From: Aquimarina rhabdastrellae
GTDB lineage: Bacteria; Bacteroidota; Bacteroidia; Flavobacteriales; Flavobacteriaceae
Length of the DNA: 64,000 bases
Direction of reading: 5' to 3'
Assembly: GCA_947387485.1 (NCBI GenBank)
Contig: CANDNT010000002.1
Span: 186,001-250,000 of the forward strand
Positions 1 through 9,138 of this stretch are shown piece by piece (within the stretch, counting starts at the first letter, position 1; each line of letters starts with the position of its first letter). Both the position numbers and the translations under genes were made by a program. The notes below the pieces were generated by a model that worked only from the letters and a program-made list of their open reading frames with translations, had not been told where the DNA came from and ran no database searches.

Positions 1-414
1 TGCAGCTTTTAAACTTACAATCCCTCCTCCTCTAGAATGTCCTATTAAAATAATTTCATTATGGTTTAGTTCTTCATGAAATTCTTCATTAGAAATACTC
101 CAATCAATAATTGATTGAAGGTCATCTAATTCTTTTATATAATTATTATTACCAAATGCCTCTAGGTCTGGAAAGTCTATAGGTTGCTCAAGCGTTCCTC
201 CATTGTGTGAAAAATTAAACTTTATAAAGAAAAAATCTGAAGCTGCAAAATGCTTAGCCACTATATCCCATGCACCCCAATCTTTAAAACCTTTATATCC
301 ATGACAAAAAATTACTACTGGCTTATTTTTTTTGTTCTCTTTATAAAAAACATCTGTCACTATAGGTTTTTCATATTTTCCTGTAACTGCTATATTCTTC
401 TTTATAGTTATCAT
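1..414 (-). CDS. Alpha/beta hydrolase, C-terminal part outside the window
   Basis: Only the first 138 codons are present; the gene runs leftwards off the window. Translation from the ATG at 414 gives an alpha/beta-hydrolase N-terminal half: an oxyanion-loop-like CHGYKGFKDW near residue 37 and the nucleophile elbow GHSRGG near residue 127, whose Ser is the expected catalytic nucleophile. It resembles dienelactone-hydrolase/acylpeptide-like esterases acting in the cytoplasm, and no signal peptide is visible. The start codon overlaps the stop of the upstream nuclease gene in an ATGA arrangement, so the two are probably translationally coupled. The substrate cannot be inferred; the acid and His of the triad lie outside the window. 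Confidence 0.8.
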   Translation of the reverse strand, partial: MITIKKNIAVTGKYEKPIVTDVFYKENKKNKPVVIFCHGYKGFKDWGAWDIVAKHFAASDFFFIKFNFSHNGGTLEQPIDFPDLEAFGNNNYIKELDDLQSIIDWSISNEEFHEELNHNEIILIGHSRGGGIVSLKAA

Positions 415-3155
415 ACTTCTTTTTCTATAAAAGGTTGATTATGATCGTAGATTTCAATAATTAATGCTTTGAGTACTTTTAAATATTCTTCTAATACTTC
501 AGTCGTAATAGCATTATCTTTTTTACGAGCCATTTTTGAAGCTTTTGTACCAAACTTTAAAAAACCTCCTTTGAGATTCTTAAACGAAATGATTCCTGCT
601 TCTGCTGGCATTTCAAACGCTTTTTCTTTGTATTGCATATACGAGTATGCTAACACTTGAATAATCTTACTGTATTTATAATCTGTAGTAATGACATCCC
701 AATCGACAACTTCTACATCTCCTTGCATCACCTTACCAGTTTTATAATCAATAATTCTCAACTGTCCATCTAATTCATCTATTCTATCAACTTTTCCTTT
801 GATATATACAGGAAATGGCAATTCTGGAATATCAATTTGAGCTTTTAAATCACTTTCTATCGCGACAATTCTCAATGTTTTTCCCTGTTTTAAACTATCT
901 TCTTCTAATTTTAAAAAATTATATACATATCGTTTTGATACTTCATATATCAACAGGTTTTTTCCTTGCTTTATGTCTAAAGAAGAATATTCTTCTTTGA
1001 ATTGTTGTGTTACTTCCTTATCAATTTGCTTATACATTTTCTTTATATCAACCAATTCTAGATTTTTGCCTACAAATGGTTTATAAAAGTTTTCTAATGT
1101 ATTATGTATCACGGTTCCCATTGTGTTTGCTGCAATAGTTTCTTCTACAACTTCACTTTCTTTAATTCCTAAAATATATCTATAATAAAATTCAATAGGA
1201 TTTCTAATATAGCTGGTAATTGCCGAAGGCGATAAACCATAACTCATCAAACTTCGAAGTTTTTCTAATACCTGATCGTTTTTTTGAATGGTAATTGACG
1301 TTTTTTGTATTCTAGGTACAGGTGTTGCTACCACCTTATGGCTTATCTCATGTTGAGCTTGCTTATTAATTTCTAATTGTAATAAAAATCGACTCTTTTC
1401 TCCTGCACTTACTCCTTCTGCTTCTGTATTATATAATAAGTATACTTGTTTAGCTCTTTGTAATAAATGGTAAAAATGATACGTATAAATAGCATCCTTT
1501 TCTTTATAGGTAGGCAACTTATATGTTCTTTTCAAATCATACGGAATAAATGAATTTGCGCTTTTTCCTGCTGGCAATATTCCTTCATTTACCGAGGTTA
1601 TAATTACAGTTTCAAAATCTAAACATCTTGATTCTAACATTCCCATTAATTGTAATCCTCTTAATGGTTCTCCTTTAAAATCTAACGTATCTACCGTTAT
1701 TATTTCTTGATACAATCGATATAAAGAACTTAAGGATTCAATATATTTAAACTTAGTATTAAGTCTCTCTAAATTATTAAAAACTGTATGAAATCTAAAG
1801 GCATATTCTAATTCTAAAACATGTTTTTCTTTATCTAAACATTCTTTTAAAACATAAACAATTTTATGACATCGCTCTAAAGCTATAGTTGCATTACTCC
1901 ATGATTCAAACAAAAGTTTTAATCGATTTAACTCTTGCTTATTTTTTGTAAAACTGAAAAGATGAGCTGCTGATATGTAAATTAAATTATCCTTGGTTAT
2001 TTCATTAGCAATATACTGTGCTAACTCTCCAAGGATTCTTGTAGCTATTTGTGTATTTAAAACTTCTAAAATTGCCTTGTAATAAATCCCTTGTTCATTA
2101 GGTAGTTTGTGTAACTTAAAAAGAAGTTCAAAAAAAGCTGCCATAGGAACATCTTTTAATGATAATCCCATTGTAATGTTTACTGCATCTACCGATTTAG
2201 GAAATGAGTTTAACATAGGTAAGAGCAGTTTTTCATCTGCGAGTACTACCGCTGTATTTTCTAACTTATCTTTTGGAACTAAGGTTAAAATTTCTCCTAC
2301 ATATTTAGCTTGTCCTATATTTTTTGGTACTCCAATAATATCTATTTTTTTTGCTAAAGCAAATTGAGTTTCTGTAGGTTTAAATGGTTGTTTTTTATAA
2401 TGATTCCAGTGCTTTAAATAATCTCTTACAAATAATGATGCATCATGATTTTTATCTTCTATAAATATCTTATCGACATCCCAAAATACTTCTGCTTTTT
2501 CTTTTTCTAATAAAACTTGAAAAATTTGTTGTTCAGCATTATTTAGGGCATTAAACCCTACAAAAAAATGTTTTTGAGTACTATTTGAAGCATATTCTTC
2601 AACTTTATTTGCAGCTTCTCTATATAATAATCCTTGATATCCAGCCTTTTTCTGAATTAATTTCTCTGAAAAAGCTTGATAATATAAATATAAATTATTC
2701 CAAAAAATGATATAATTCTCAATTAATGCCGTCTTTTCTTTTTGTACATACCAATGGTTTATATCTTGGATACTTGATAAGTAACTAAAGAAAGAATGGT
2801 GGTCAATACAGTACCTGTCAATTTCATTAAAATCATAAATTAATGTCTGAGCCCAACTGCTAAACGTTTCAAAATCTTCTTTAGGTTGAGACATATTAAC
2901 TCCTAAATAAGCTTCGTAAAACTCAAATAGAGTTTCTGTATTATCTATTAATTGTAAATCTGATAATTCTGCTATAAAATCTTCAATGCTTATTATATTG
3001 GGAGCAAAGAGTGTTTGTTTTTTATAATAATTTGCTAGTTCTTTTTTTAAAAAAAGGCCAGCTCTCTTACTAGGTAAGATAAAAATAAGGTCACTTATTT
3101 TTTGTTCCTCTTGTCTATCGGCATATTCTATGACTTCTCTTAGAAAACTTTTCAT
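411..3155 (-). CDS. addB: AddB-like inactivated helicase / PD-(D/E)XK nuclease
   Basis: This 914-residue protein looks like the AddB-type subunit of the AddAB double-strand-break resection complex. The N-terminus (about 10-60, ILPSKRAGLFLKKEL) resembles the degenerate helicase domain of AddB. The C-terminus carries a RecB-type nuclease: GTVIHNTLE near residue 685, then GKVDRID and IIDYKTGK near 790-810, the Asp and Asp-Tyr-Lys of the PD-(D/E)XK motif. The segment that usually has a Cys of the AddB iron-sulfur cluster reads YIRNPIEFYY here, with Asn in place of Cys, so the cluster is probably absent. The partner helicase lies at 4849-8007, separated by ompA. The start ATG at 3155 lies just inside the ompA terminator, so transcription may depend on read-through or a promoter not seen here. 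Confidence 0.8.
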   Translation of the reverse strand: MKSFLREVIEYADRQEEQKISDLIFILPSKRAGLFLKKELANYYKKQTLFAPNIISIEDFIAELSDLQLIDNTETLFEFYEAYLGVNMSQPKEDFETFSSWAQTLIYDFNEIDRYCIDHHSFFSYLSSIQDINHWYVQKEKTALIENYIIFWNNLYLYYQAFSEKLIQKKAGYQGLLYREAANKVEEYASNSTQKHFFVGFNALNNAEQQIFQVLLEKEKAEVFWDVDKIFIEDKNHDASLFVRDYLKHWNHYKKQPFKPTETQFALAKKIDIIGVPKNIGQAKYVGEILTLVPKDKLENTAVVLADEKLLLPMLNSFPKSVDAVNITMGLSLKDVPMAAFFELLFKLHKLPNEQGIYYKAILEVLNTQIATRILGELAQYIANEITKDNLIYISAAHLFSFTKNKQELNRLKLLFESWSNATIALERCHKIVYVLKECLDKEKHVLELEYAFRFHTVFNNLERLNTKFKYIESLSSLYRLYQEIITVDTLDFKGEPLRGLQLMGMLESRCLDFETVIITSVNEGILPAGKSANSFIPYDLKRTYKLPTYKEKDAIYTYHFYHLLQRAKQVYLLYNTEAEGVSAGEKSRFLLQLEINKQAQHEISHKVVATPVPRIQKTSITIQKNDQVLEKLRSLMSYGLSPSAITSYIRNPIEFYYRYILGIKESEVVEETIAANTMGTVIHNTLENFYKPFVGKNLELVDIKKMYKQIDKEVTQQFKEEYSSLDIKQGKNLLIYEVSKRYVYNFLKLEEDSLKQGKTLRIVAIESDLKAQIDIPELPFPVYIKGKVDRIDELDGQLRIIDYKTGKVMQGDVEVVDWDVITTDYKYSKIIQVLAYSYMQYKEKAFEMPAEAGIISFKNLKGGFLKFGTKASKMARKKDNAITTEVLEEYLKVLKALIIEIYDHNQPFIEKEV

Positions 3156-3165
3156 TTTCTAAAAA

Positions 3166-3195
3166 TAAAAAACGCCTCGATATAATCGAGGCGTT
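3166..3195 (-). terminator. Intrinsic terminator of the OmpA gene
   Basis: A 10-bp GC-rich stem (AACGCCTCGA at 3171-3180 with its complement at 3186-3195) encloses a 5-nt loop. Read leftwards it is followed by a T-rich tract. It lies 26 bp after the OmpA stop and about 15 bp before the addB start. Confidence 0.85.
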
Positions 3196-3220
3196 CTTAT
3201 ATTATTTATGAAGAAATAAA

Positions 3221-4591
3221 TTATTCTTTAACTAAGTTTATTTCTACACGTCTGTTTTCTTTTCTTCCAGCTCTTGTCTTGTTAGAAGCGATTGGCTTAT
3301 CTTCTCCGTAACCAACAGCTGATAATCTGAATTGATCAATTCCGTTTTCAACTAAGAAGTTCTTAACAGCGTTAGCTCTAGAATCAGATAGTCTTTGATT
3401 TAACTTGTTACTACCTGCACTATCAGTATGTCCTTCTACAGTAAATTTAGAAGTTGGGTATTTCTTTAAGATCTCAACGATATCTTTTAATACTGACTCA
3501 GATTGAGTTTTGATAGTAGATTTACCTGAAGCAAATAAGATAGTTTTAGCGTAAGCGTTTAACTGATCTTGCTCTTCTTTAGTTGGCTCAGGACATCCAT
3601 TGTTAGCTTTAGTTCCTGCTACATCTGGACATTTATCATCTTTATCTAATACTCCATCTTCATCTCTATCTTGGTAAGGACATCCGTTATTAGCAGCTGG
3701 TCCAAATTCGTTAGGACAACCATCTTTAGCATCAGTAAGTCCATCACCATCTGCATCAGGACATCCATTTAAAGAAGCGATACCTGCAACTGTAGGACAC
3801 TCATCTTTAGGATCAGGAATACCATCTGCATCAGAATCAGCACATCCGTTAAATTCAGCAGTTCCAGGAACTTCAGGACACTCATCTTTACTATCGATGA
3901 TACCATCACCGTCAGAATCAGGACATCCGTTAAATTCAACTAAACCTGGTACTTCAGGACACTCATCTTCTTTGTCATATACTCCGTCACCGTCAGTATC
4001 TTTACCTCCAAATACGAAAGTAATTCCAGCAGAATGTTGGAAGTGCTCAGGAATGTTATCTTCAAAAACATGCTTATAAGCAGATTGTATATTGAATGCT
4101 AAATTCTCAGTTAACCAAAAGTTTGCTCCAACTAATCCATTTAAGTTACCAGCTCCTTCATCGTCTAACCAAGTATATCCTCCACCTACACCTAAGTAAG
4201 GATCAAACCAGCTAGTCTTTAAAAGATCTTTAAAGCTATATTTGATATTCCCATCTAATCCGTAGTATGCTAAATCATTTGCAGCTACATCTCCTAATTT
4301 TTCAATTTTATTAACAGTACCTGCTACAGTGAATGAGAAACCATCTCCAATGTATCTTCCTACTGCTAATCTAGAAACTGATGGTAAAATGTTCCAGTGA
4401 TCGTTTACATTAAAGTATTCTGAAAAAATTTCTCCTTGGAAACCGTCGTCACCTCCAGTAGGGTAAAAATCTACAGCATTTACGCCAATAGATACAGCCC
4501 AAGGGTTGTTTTCGTCTTGCGCATTCGCTGTACTAAAACCAAGTACAAACAGCGAAGCCAATAAAAATCTGCTAAGATGTTTCATATTCAA
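3221..4591 (-). CDS. OmpA-family outer-membrane protein with TSP3 calcium-binding repeats
   Basis: The 456-residue protein has a signal peptide (about 1-24, ending TANAQ) and a beta-rich region of about 170 residues that should form an outer-membrane barrel. Five thrombospondin type 3-like Asp-rich repeats follow (198-334, pattern DxDGDGxxDxxDxCP), then an OmpA peptidoglycan-binding domain (345-456). The latter has GHTD with Asp390 and LSDSRA with Arg405, the residues that contact diaminopimelate in this family. Its role is to tie the outer membrane to the cell wall; the repeats probably bind calcium and stiffen the linker. It has its own promoter and terminator, and its codon choice (GAA, TTA, few rare codons) suggests strong expression. 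Confidence 0.92.
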   Translation of the reverse strand: MNMKHLSRFLLASLFVLGFSTANAQDENNPWAVSIGVNAVDFYPTGGDDGFQGEIFSEYFNVNDHWNILPSVSRLAVGRYIGDGFSFTVAGTVNKIEKLGDVAANDLAYYGLDGNIKYSFKDLLKTSWFDPYLGVGGGYTWLDDEGAGNLNGLVGANFWLTENLAFNIQSAYKHVFEDNIPEHFQHSAGITFVFGGKDTDGDGVYDKEDECPEVPGLVEFNGCPDSDGDGIIDSKDECPEVPGTAEFNGCADSDADGIPDPKDECPTVAGIASLNGCPDADGDGLTDAKDGCPNEFGPAANNGCPYQDRDEDGVLDKDDKCPDVAGTKANNGCPEPTKEEQDQLNAYAKTILFASGKSTIKTQSESVLKDIVEILKKYPTSKFTVEGHTDSAGSNKLNQRLSDSRANAVKNFLVENGIDQFRLSAVGYGEDKPIASNKTRAGRKENRRVEINLVKE

Positions 4592-4620
4592 TAATTTAAT
4601 TTTTTAAGTGTTAATTAAAG

Positions 4621-4651
4621 CAAATGTAATATGTTAAAATTTATTAACAAA
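4621..4651 (-). promoter_or_regulatory. Bacteroidota-type promoter of the OmpA gene
   Basis: Read leftwards, a TTTG element (4651-4648) is followed after 19 bp by TACATTTG (4628-4621), an exact match to TTTG-N19-TAnnTTTG. The -7 element ends 29 bp before the start codon at 4591. Confidence 0.75.
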
Positions 4652-4848
4652 GACAAAACTACTAAATTTTTCTTAATAGCCCAGTGTATATCATACCTCA
4701 CAGCCATTACGTATAATCCATAATGCTTATAAGGAATGACAATAATCTTTATTAATAATTTATACTATAAATATTTACGGTACAATTATAAGATAAAAAT
4801 ACCTTTTATCTATATATTTTTTCTAGTAATTATATAATTCTCTTTATT

Positions 4849-7800
4849 TTAAACGTATTTTATTTCCATTTTTTCGTTGATATAAACCAATATTCGTTTA
4901 TCAATACTATATCCTAATTTTTCTAGTAGGACTCCATAATCATATACCTGTTCTTCATGCCCAGTCTCATATAAACCTGTTTTATAATCTATTACAACTG
5001 CTTTATTATATTGATTGATAACTACCCTATCTGGTCTGTAAATCTCTCCATTTGAAAAAATATCTCTTTCGTTTAAAATAGTTAATTCATTGTCAAAATA
5101 TTTTTTTAATTCATCGCTTGTAATAATATAAAATAGACTTTCTTTTAATTCTTCTTTTTGCTTTTCGTTGATAATTCCTGTTTGATAAGCTTCTTCTACA
5201 ATAGGTTTTATATCTTTTTCTGTTTTTATTTTTGCCAAAATATCATGTAACAAAACACCTCTTTCTGCTGCATCTTGTTGATTTGTATCCCATAATTTTC
5301 CTTGATTAGTAACTATACTTATATTATGAGCTTCTTTAGAGGTATTAATCATCTTATTCAATTCTAATGCATCCTCTGTATCCTTGATCTTTTGTAGTTC
5401 ACTGCTTCTTTTCTCTTCACCAAAACTATATTCTAATTGTTCCCTATTCCATTGTTCTATAGCACTAAGGTAATTGATAAGTTTTCCAGAGAATTTATTT
5501 TTATTTGCTATGCCTTTTGCACTTAAATCTAATTTGCTTACAATATATAATTGTTCTTCTGCTCTAGTAAGTGCTACATATAATATATTAATCGCATCTA
5601 ATTCTAATTGTGACTCCCTATATTGTACTAATCGTTCACCTACAATTCCTATATCTGCAATTGTTTTATTATAATTTACAAACACTTCTCCAAAACCTTC
5701 ATAATCTTCTTCATCTACTGGTATCCAAACTTTGGGTTCTAGTTCTCTATAAATATCAACATTGGCATATGGATAAATTACACAAGGAAACTCCAACCCT
5801 TTGGATTTATGTATTGTCATAATTTGAATAGCATCTCTACCTTTTGGTGCTACGATACTCAATCTGTCTTTTCGTTGTTCCCAGTATGATAAAAATCCTA
5901 TGATTCCCTCTATATTCTTTTGAGTAAAATCATATACAATGTCCAAAAAGAACTGAATATATGCTGATACCTGTTCATGAAGCTTAAAACTTCTTATGAT
6001 ATACTCTACACTTTCGTATAATGGTAATATAAACAACTGATTAAATTTAAATTCAAATTCAATTCCTAATTCGGATAAATAGTGCTCAAATTCTTCAATT
6101 GTTGCTTGGGTCTGATCAGCCAAAAACTGCGCATGATCTGCTATATCAAATTTATTTGCTAAATAATACAACACCTCTACTCTTAACAACAAATCGTTGG
6201 GATGCATTGCTAATTTTAAAATATTAATAATACATCTTACTTCATGCGAATTATTAATTAATAAGGTTTCTGACGAGACAATATCGATCTCTTTTGTTGT
6301 TAAATAGTTTGCAATAGCAATCCCTTCTTTTTGCCTTCGTGTAAGTATACATATCTCATTAAGTCTATATCCTTTTTCTAATAATGCTTCCACAATTTCA
6401 TACGTTCGCTGAGCATAAGCTTCGTCTTCTTCAACTGCATTTTTTGCTTCAATGAATGAAATATTAACATATCCTCCTTTTTTAGCATTTGTTTCTTGCC
6501 TATTTCCTTCTAAATATAATTCTTGATGTGAAGTATCTGAAAATTCTTTAGAGAGGTATGTGAAGAATTCATTATTAAACTTAATTATCTCTGAATAGCT
6601 TCTATAATTGGTTGGTAAATTCAATACCTTTTTATCTTGTATTGAAAATGGATTTTCATCGTTAGACAACGAAATAAATTGTTCTGCTTTTCCACCTCTC
6701 CATCTATAAATTGCTTGTTTTGCATCGCCAACTATAACCAGACTACCTGTTTCTCCTTCTAAATTTTCTCCTGATAAAGCACTATCTATTAATGGTATTA
6801 AATTATGCCATTGCAATACAGAAGTATCTTGAAATTCATCAATAAAATAAGATTTATATCGTTCTCCTAATCGTTCATATATAAAAGGAGCTGGCTGATC
6901 TTTTATAGCATTACTTATTATAGCATTAAACTCTGAAATCAATAAAATATGTTGCTCTTTCTTAATCTGCTCTACTTCTTTATGAATCGCATTAAGAACA
7001 GATAATGGTGTAAGGTTCTTTAATATATTTTTATAAAACCCTATAGTTTGCATTGCCTCCTTAGTTTCTAAAAAAACATTTTCTATTTCTAATCTAAGAG
7101 CATCTATTCTTTCTTTTTTACTCGCATCTAACTTAGCACTATAAAAAGATGCTGTTGTTATCTCTTGTTTCCAGGCGGCTGTATAATCTGTTAATATTTC
7201 TCCTTGAGACAGTTTCAAAAAATGAGTTGGTATCGATCCTCTCGTAAAATCTGATTTTTCTAATCCTTGCTGATCAAATTTTTCTAATATTTTTTTTGAA
7301 GATGCTATAGTCTTCAACTGTAAATTTTCTGTCTCGTTAACTAACTTCTTTTTAAGGTTTTCAAAATCTTTTGGAGTTTTTGATGTTAATCGTGCTATAT
7401 AATTTCTATCATTTTCACTGAGTAATAATTTAGCTATCTTATTTAATTCTAAAGTAATATCCCAGCTTTTATCTTCTTCTAATTTATAAAAAGCAAAAGC
7501 AATTATGATTTGAGTTAATGCTTCTTCTACTCCAGCTTTGTTTATTAAAGAATCAACAGCTTCTTGTAGCAAGAAATCTGTATCCATTTCTATCTCAAAA
7601 TTCATCGGAATTTCAAGATCGTGAGCAAAGGTTCTAATAACTCTATGTGTAAAAGTATCAATTGTAACTACATCAAAAGTTGCATAATTATGTAAAATCT
7701 TTTTTAAAATTCTAGCAGCCTTTTCTTTTAGATCTTTTTCTACCCCTCCTATTTCTTCATAAATATCTTTCCATATAGTCTTATATTTCTCAGATATTTC

Positions 7801-8007
7801 TGGCTCGCTAATACCTTGAAGTGTTTCTAGAATTCTAGTTTTCATTTCACCTACAGCTTTATTGGTAAATGTAATTGCTAGAATATTTTTATAATTATCT
7901 TCTCTCTTTGTGTTAAGAAGTTGTATTAAGTATTCTTTTACAAGCGTATAGGTCTTTCCTGCTCCTGCTGCCGCATTATAAACCGTAAATGAATGTTGTG
8001 ATTCCAA
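4849..8007 (-). CDS. addA: AddA-like UvrD/RecB-type helicase-nuclease
   Basis: This 1052-residue superfamily 1A helicase carries Walker A AAGAGKTYTL at the N-terminus (about 11-20), a UvrD motif III/IV region VIVGDAKQAIYRWRGG in the middle, and TIHKSKGLEFPCVIYPY in the C-terminal helicase half. A C-terminal RecB nuclease is marked by YRPDRVV and VVIDYKTG (Asp1007, Lys1009). These features identify the AddA subunit, which with AddB resects double-strand breaks for RecA loading. The length is close to the usual 1100-1200 residues. The gene starts at the ATG at 8007. It lies on the same strand as addB but is separated from it by ompA. Confidence 0.87.
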   Translation of the reverse strand: MESQHSFTVYNAAAGAGKTYTLVKEYLIQLLNTKREDNYKNILAITFTNKAVGEMKTRILETLQGISEPEISEKYKTIWKDIYEEIGGVEKDLKEKAARILKKILHNYATFDVVTIDTFTHRVIRTFAHDLEIPMNFEIEMDTDFLLQEAVDSLINKAGVEEALTQIIIAFAFYKLEEDKSWDITLELNKIAKLLLSENDRNYIARLTSKTPKDFENLKKKLVNETENLQLKTIASSKKILEKFDQQGLEKSDFTRGSIPTHFLKLSQGEILTDYTAAWKQEITTASFYSAKLDASKKERIDALRLEIENVFLETKEAMQTIGFYKNILKNLTPLSVLNAIHKEVEQIKKEQHILLISEFNAIISNAIKDQPAPFIYERLGERYKSYFIDEFQDTSVLQWHNLIPLIDSALSGENLEGETGSLVIVGDAKQAIYRWRGGKAEQFISLSNDENPFSIQDKKVLNLPTNYRSYSEIIKFNNEFFTYLSKEFSDTSHQELYLEGNRQETNAKKGGYVNISFIEAKNAVEEDEAYAQRTYEIVEALLEKGYRLNEICILTRRQKEGIAIANYLTTKEIDIVSSETLLINNSHEVRCIINILKLAMHPNDLLLRVEVLYYLANKFDIADHAQFLADQTQATIEEFEHYLSELGIEFEFKFNQLFILPLYESVEYIIRSFKLHEQVSAYIQFFLDIVYDFTQKNIEGIIGFLSYWEQRKDRLSIVAPKGRDAIQIMTIHKSKGLEFPCVIYPYANVDIYRELEPKVWIPVDEEDYEGFGEVFVNYNKTIADIGIVGERLVQYRESQLELDAINILYVALTRAEEQLYIVSKLDLSAKGIANKNKFSGKLINYLSAIEQWNREQLEYSFGEEKRSSELQKIKDTEDALELNKMINTSKEAHNISIVTNQGKLWDTNQQDAAERGVLLHDILAKIKTEKDIKPIVEEAYQTGIINEKQKEELKESLFYIITSDELKKYFDNELTILNERDIFSNGEIYRPDRVVINQYNKAVVIDYKTGLYETGHEEQVYDYGVLLEKLGYSIDKRILVYINEKMEIKYV

Positions 8008-8157
8008 TAATTATATTTTTTACTAAAATACTAAATCGCTTTTGTTTTCATCTCTGTAATATCATTAGTAATAGCTTTTTATCCCGATATATATTTGATT
8101 TACTTCATTTTAATCAATTTATAACATATAAAAATTTTAATTCCCCACTCTAATTCC

Positions 8158-8165
8158 TAAATTTG
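8158..8165 (+). promoter_or_regulatory. Probable -7 element of the superoxide dismutase promoter
   Basis: TAAATTTG matches TAnnTTTG and sits 37 bp before the sod start. No convincing TTTG -33 element is present at the right distance, so this is only moderately supported. Confidence 0.4.
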
Positions 8166-8202
8166 AGGTCATATTTTTATTAACTAAATACATAAGTATA
8201 AT

Positions 8203-8811
8203 ATGTCTTTTGAATTACCAAAACTAAACTACGCTTTTGACGCGCTAGAACCACATATTGATGCACGTACTATGGAAATTCACCATGGTAAGCACCACGC
8301 AGGATATACGGCAAAACTTAATGCTGCAATTGAAGGAACTGATTTAGCAGGAAAAACAATCGAAAATATTCTTACAAACTTAGATACTTCTAATACTGCA
8401 GTGAGAAATAATGGTGGTGGATTCTACAATCACTGTCTATTTTGGGAAATTTTATCTCCTAATGGAGGTGGAAAACCAACAGGAGAATTAGCACAAGCTA
8501 TCGATAGTACTTTTGGGTCTTTTGAAGCTTTTAAAAATGAATTTTCACAAGCTGCTGCAACTCAATTTGGTTCTGGATGGGCTTGGTTATGTGTTCATGA
8601 TGGTGGAAAACTAGAAATCTGTGCTACACCTAATCAAGATAATCCATTAATGCCAGAAATAGGATGTGGTGGTACTCCTATCATAGGTCTTGATGTATGG
8701 GAGCATGCTTATTACTTAAACTATCAAAACCGTAGACCTGATTACGTTTCGGCTTTCTTTAACGTAATTAACTGGGAAGAAGTAGCTACACGTTTTGCAA
8801 AAAATAAATAG
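8203..8811 (+). CDS. sodA: Superoxide dismutase, Mn/Fe family (Mn-type motifs)
   Basis: The 202-residue cytoplasmic enzyme converts superoxide to hydrogen peroxide and oxygen. All four metal ligands can be placed: His27 (EIHHGKHH), His77 (FYNHCLFW), Asp164 and His168 (DVWEHAYY). The outer-sphere Gln is in the C-terminal half (ATPNQDNPL, Gln145) and Gly occupies the N-terminal position (GGGFYNH). That pattern is typical of manganese enzymes, although cambialistic enzymes share it. There is no signal peptide. The gene stands alone, with its own terminator and a probable promoter just upstream. Confidence 0.95.
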   Translation: MSFELPKLNYAFDALEPHIDARTMEIHHGKHHAGYTAKLNAAIEGTDLAGKTIENILTNLDTSNTAVRNNGGGFYNHCLFWEILSPNGGGKPTGELAQAIDSTFGSFEAFKNEFSQAAATQFGSGWAWLCVHDGGKLEICATPNQDNPLMPEIGCGGTPIIGLDVWEHAYYLNYQNRRPDYVSAFFNVINWEEVATRFAKNK

Positions 8812-8837
8812 TCACTAGATTCTTTATCATACAAAAT

Positions 8838-8873
8838 AAAAGAGGTGTTATCGATTAGATAACACCTCTTTCT
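8838..8873 (+). terminator. Terminator of superoxide dismutase
   Basis: A 12-bp stem (AGAGGTGTTATC at 8841-8852 paired with 8858-8869) with a 5-nt loop is flanked by A's before and T's after. It lies about 25 bp downstream of the sod stop and could act in both directions. Confidence 0.85.
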
Positions 8874-8960
8874 ATATCTAGATATAACTTAATTATTTCT
8901 ATAAAATAATCGCGCTTATATTTTTCTTTTGATTTTCTAAAAATGGAAAGTATATAAAAT

Positions 8961-8989
8961 AAAAAAAGGTGGATAGTCCACCCTTTTTT
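8961..8989 (-). terminator. Probable terminator at the purF 3' end
   Basis: A run of A's, the stem GGTGGA (8968-8973) paired with TCCACC (8977-8982), and a run of T's form a short bidirectional terminator-like hairpin. It lies between the convergent sod and purF genes, about 150 bp after the purF stop. Confidence 0.6.
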
Positions 8990-8994
8990 GCCCC

Positions 8995-9062
8995 AAATCT
9001 ACCATGAACTTAACCTACTTATGCTATGGCGAAGCTAATATATGATGATAATAGGTAGATTT
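8995..9062. repeat. Long-looped inverted repeat between sod and purF
   Basis: The perfect 9-bp arms AAATCTACC (8995-9003) and GGTAGATTT (9054-9062) enclose 50 bp. The sequence lies in the 327-bp space between sod and purF, which otherwise holds only the two terminator hairpins. Its role is unknown; it could be a structured purF 3' untranslated region. Confidence 0.5.
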
Positions 9063-9138
9063 AAAAATTTTTAGATAAACAACCTAAATAATTGTTGAAC
9101 TACACAAATTAACTTTTTTTTAACGGTGTTATTTAGTT

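Noticed and set aside
250..438. Plus-strand ORF of 62 codons at the start
   Set aside because: It is antisense to the alpha/beta hydrolase, whose motifs are clear on the minus strand, and the translation is hydrophobic low-complexity sequence.
3606..4020. Regular repeats inside the OmpA gene as a possible CRISPR array
   Set aside because: They are imperfect in-frame repeats of about 75 bp that encode TSP3-like Asp-rich modules; spacers are not unique and direct repeats are not conserved in the CRISPR manner.
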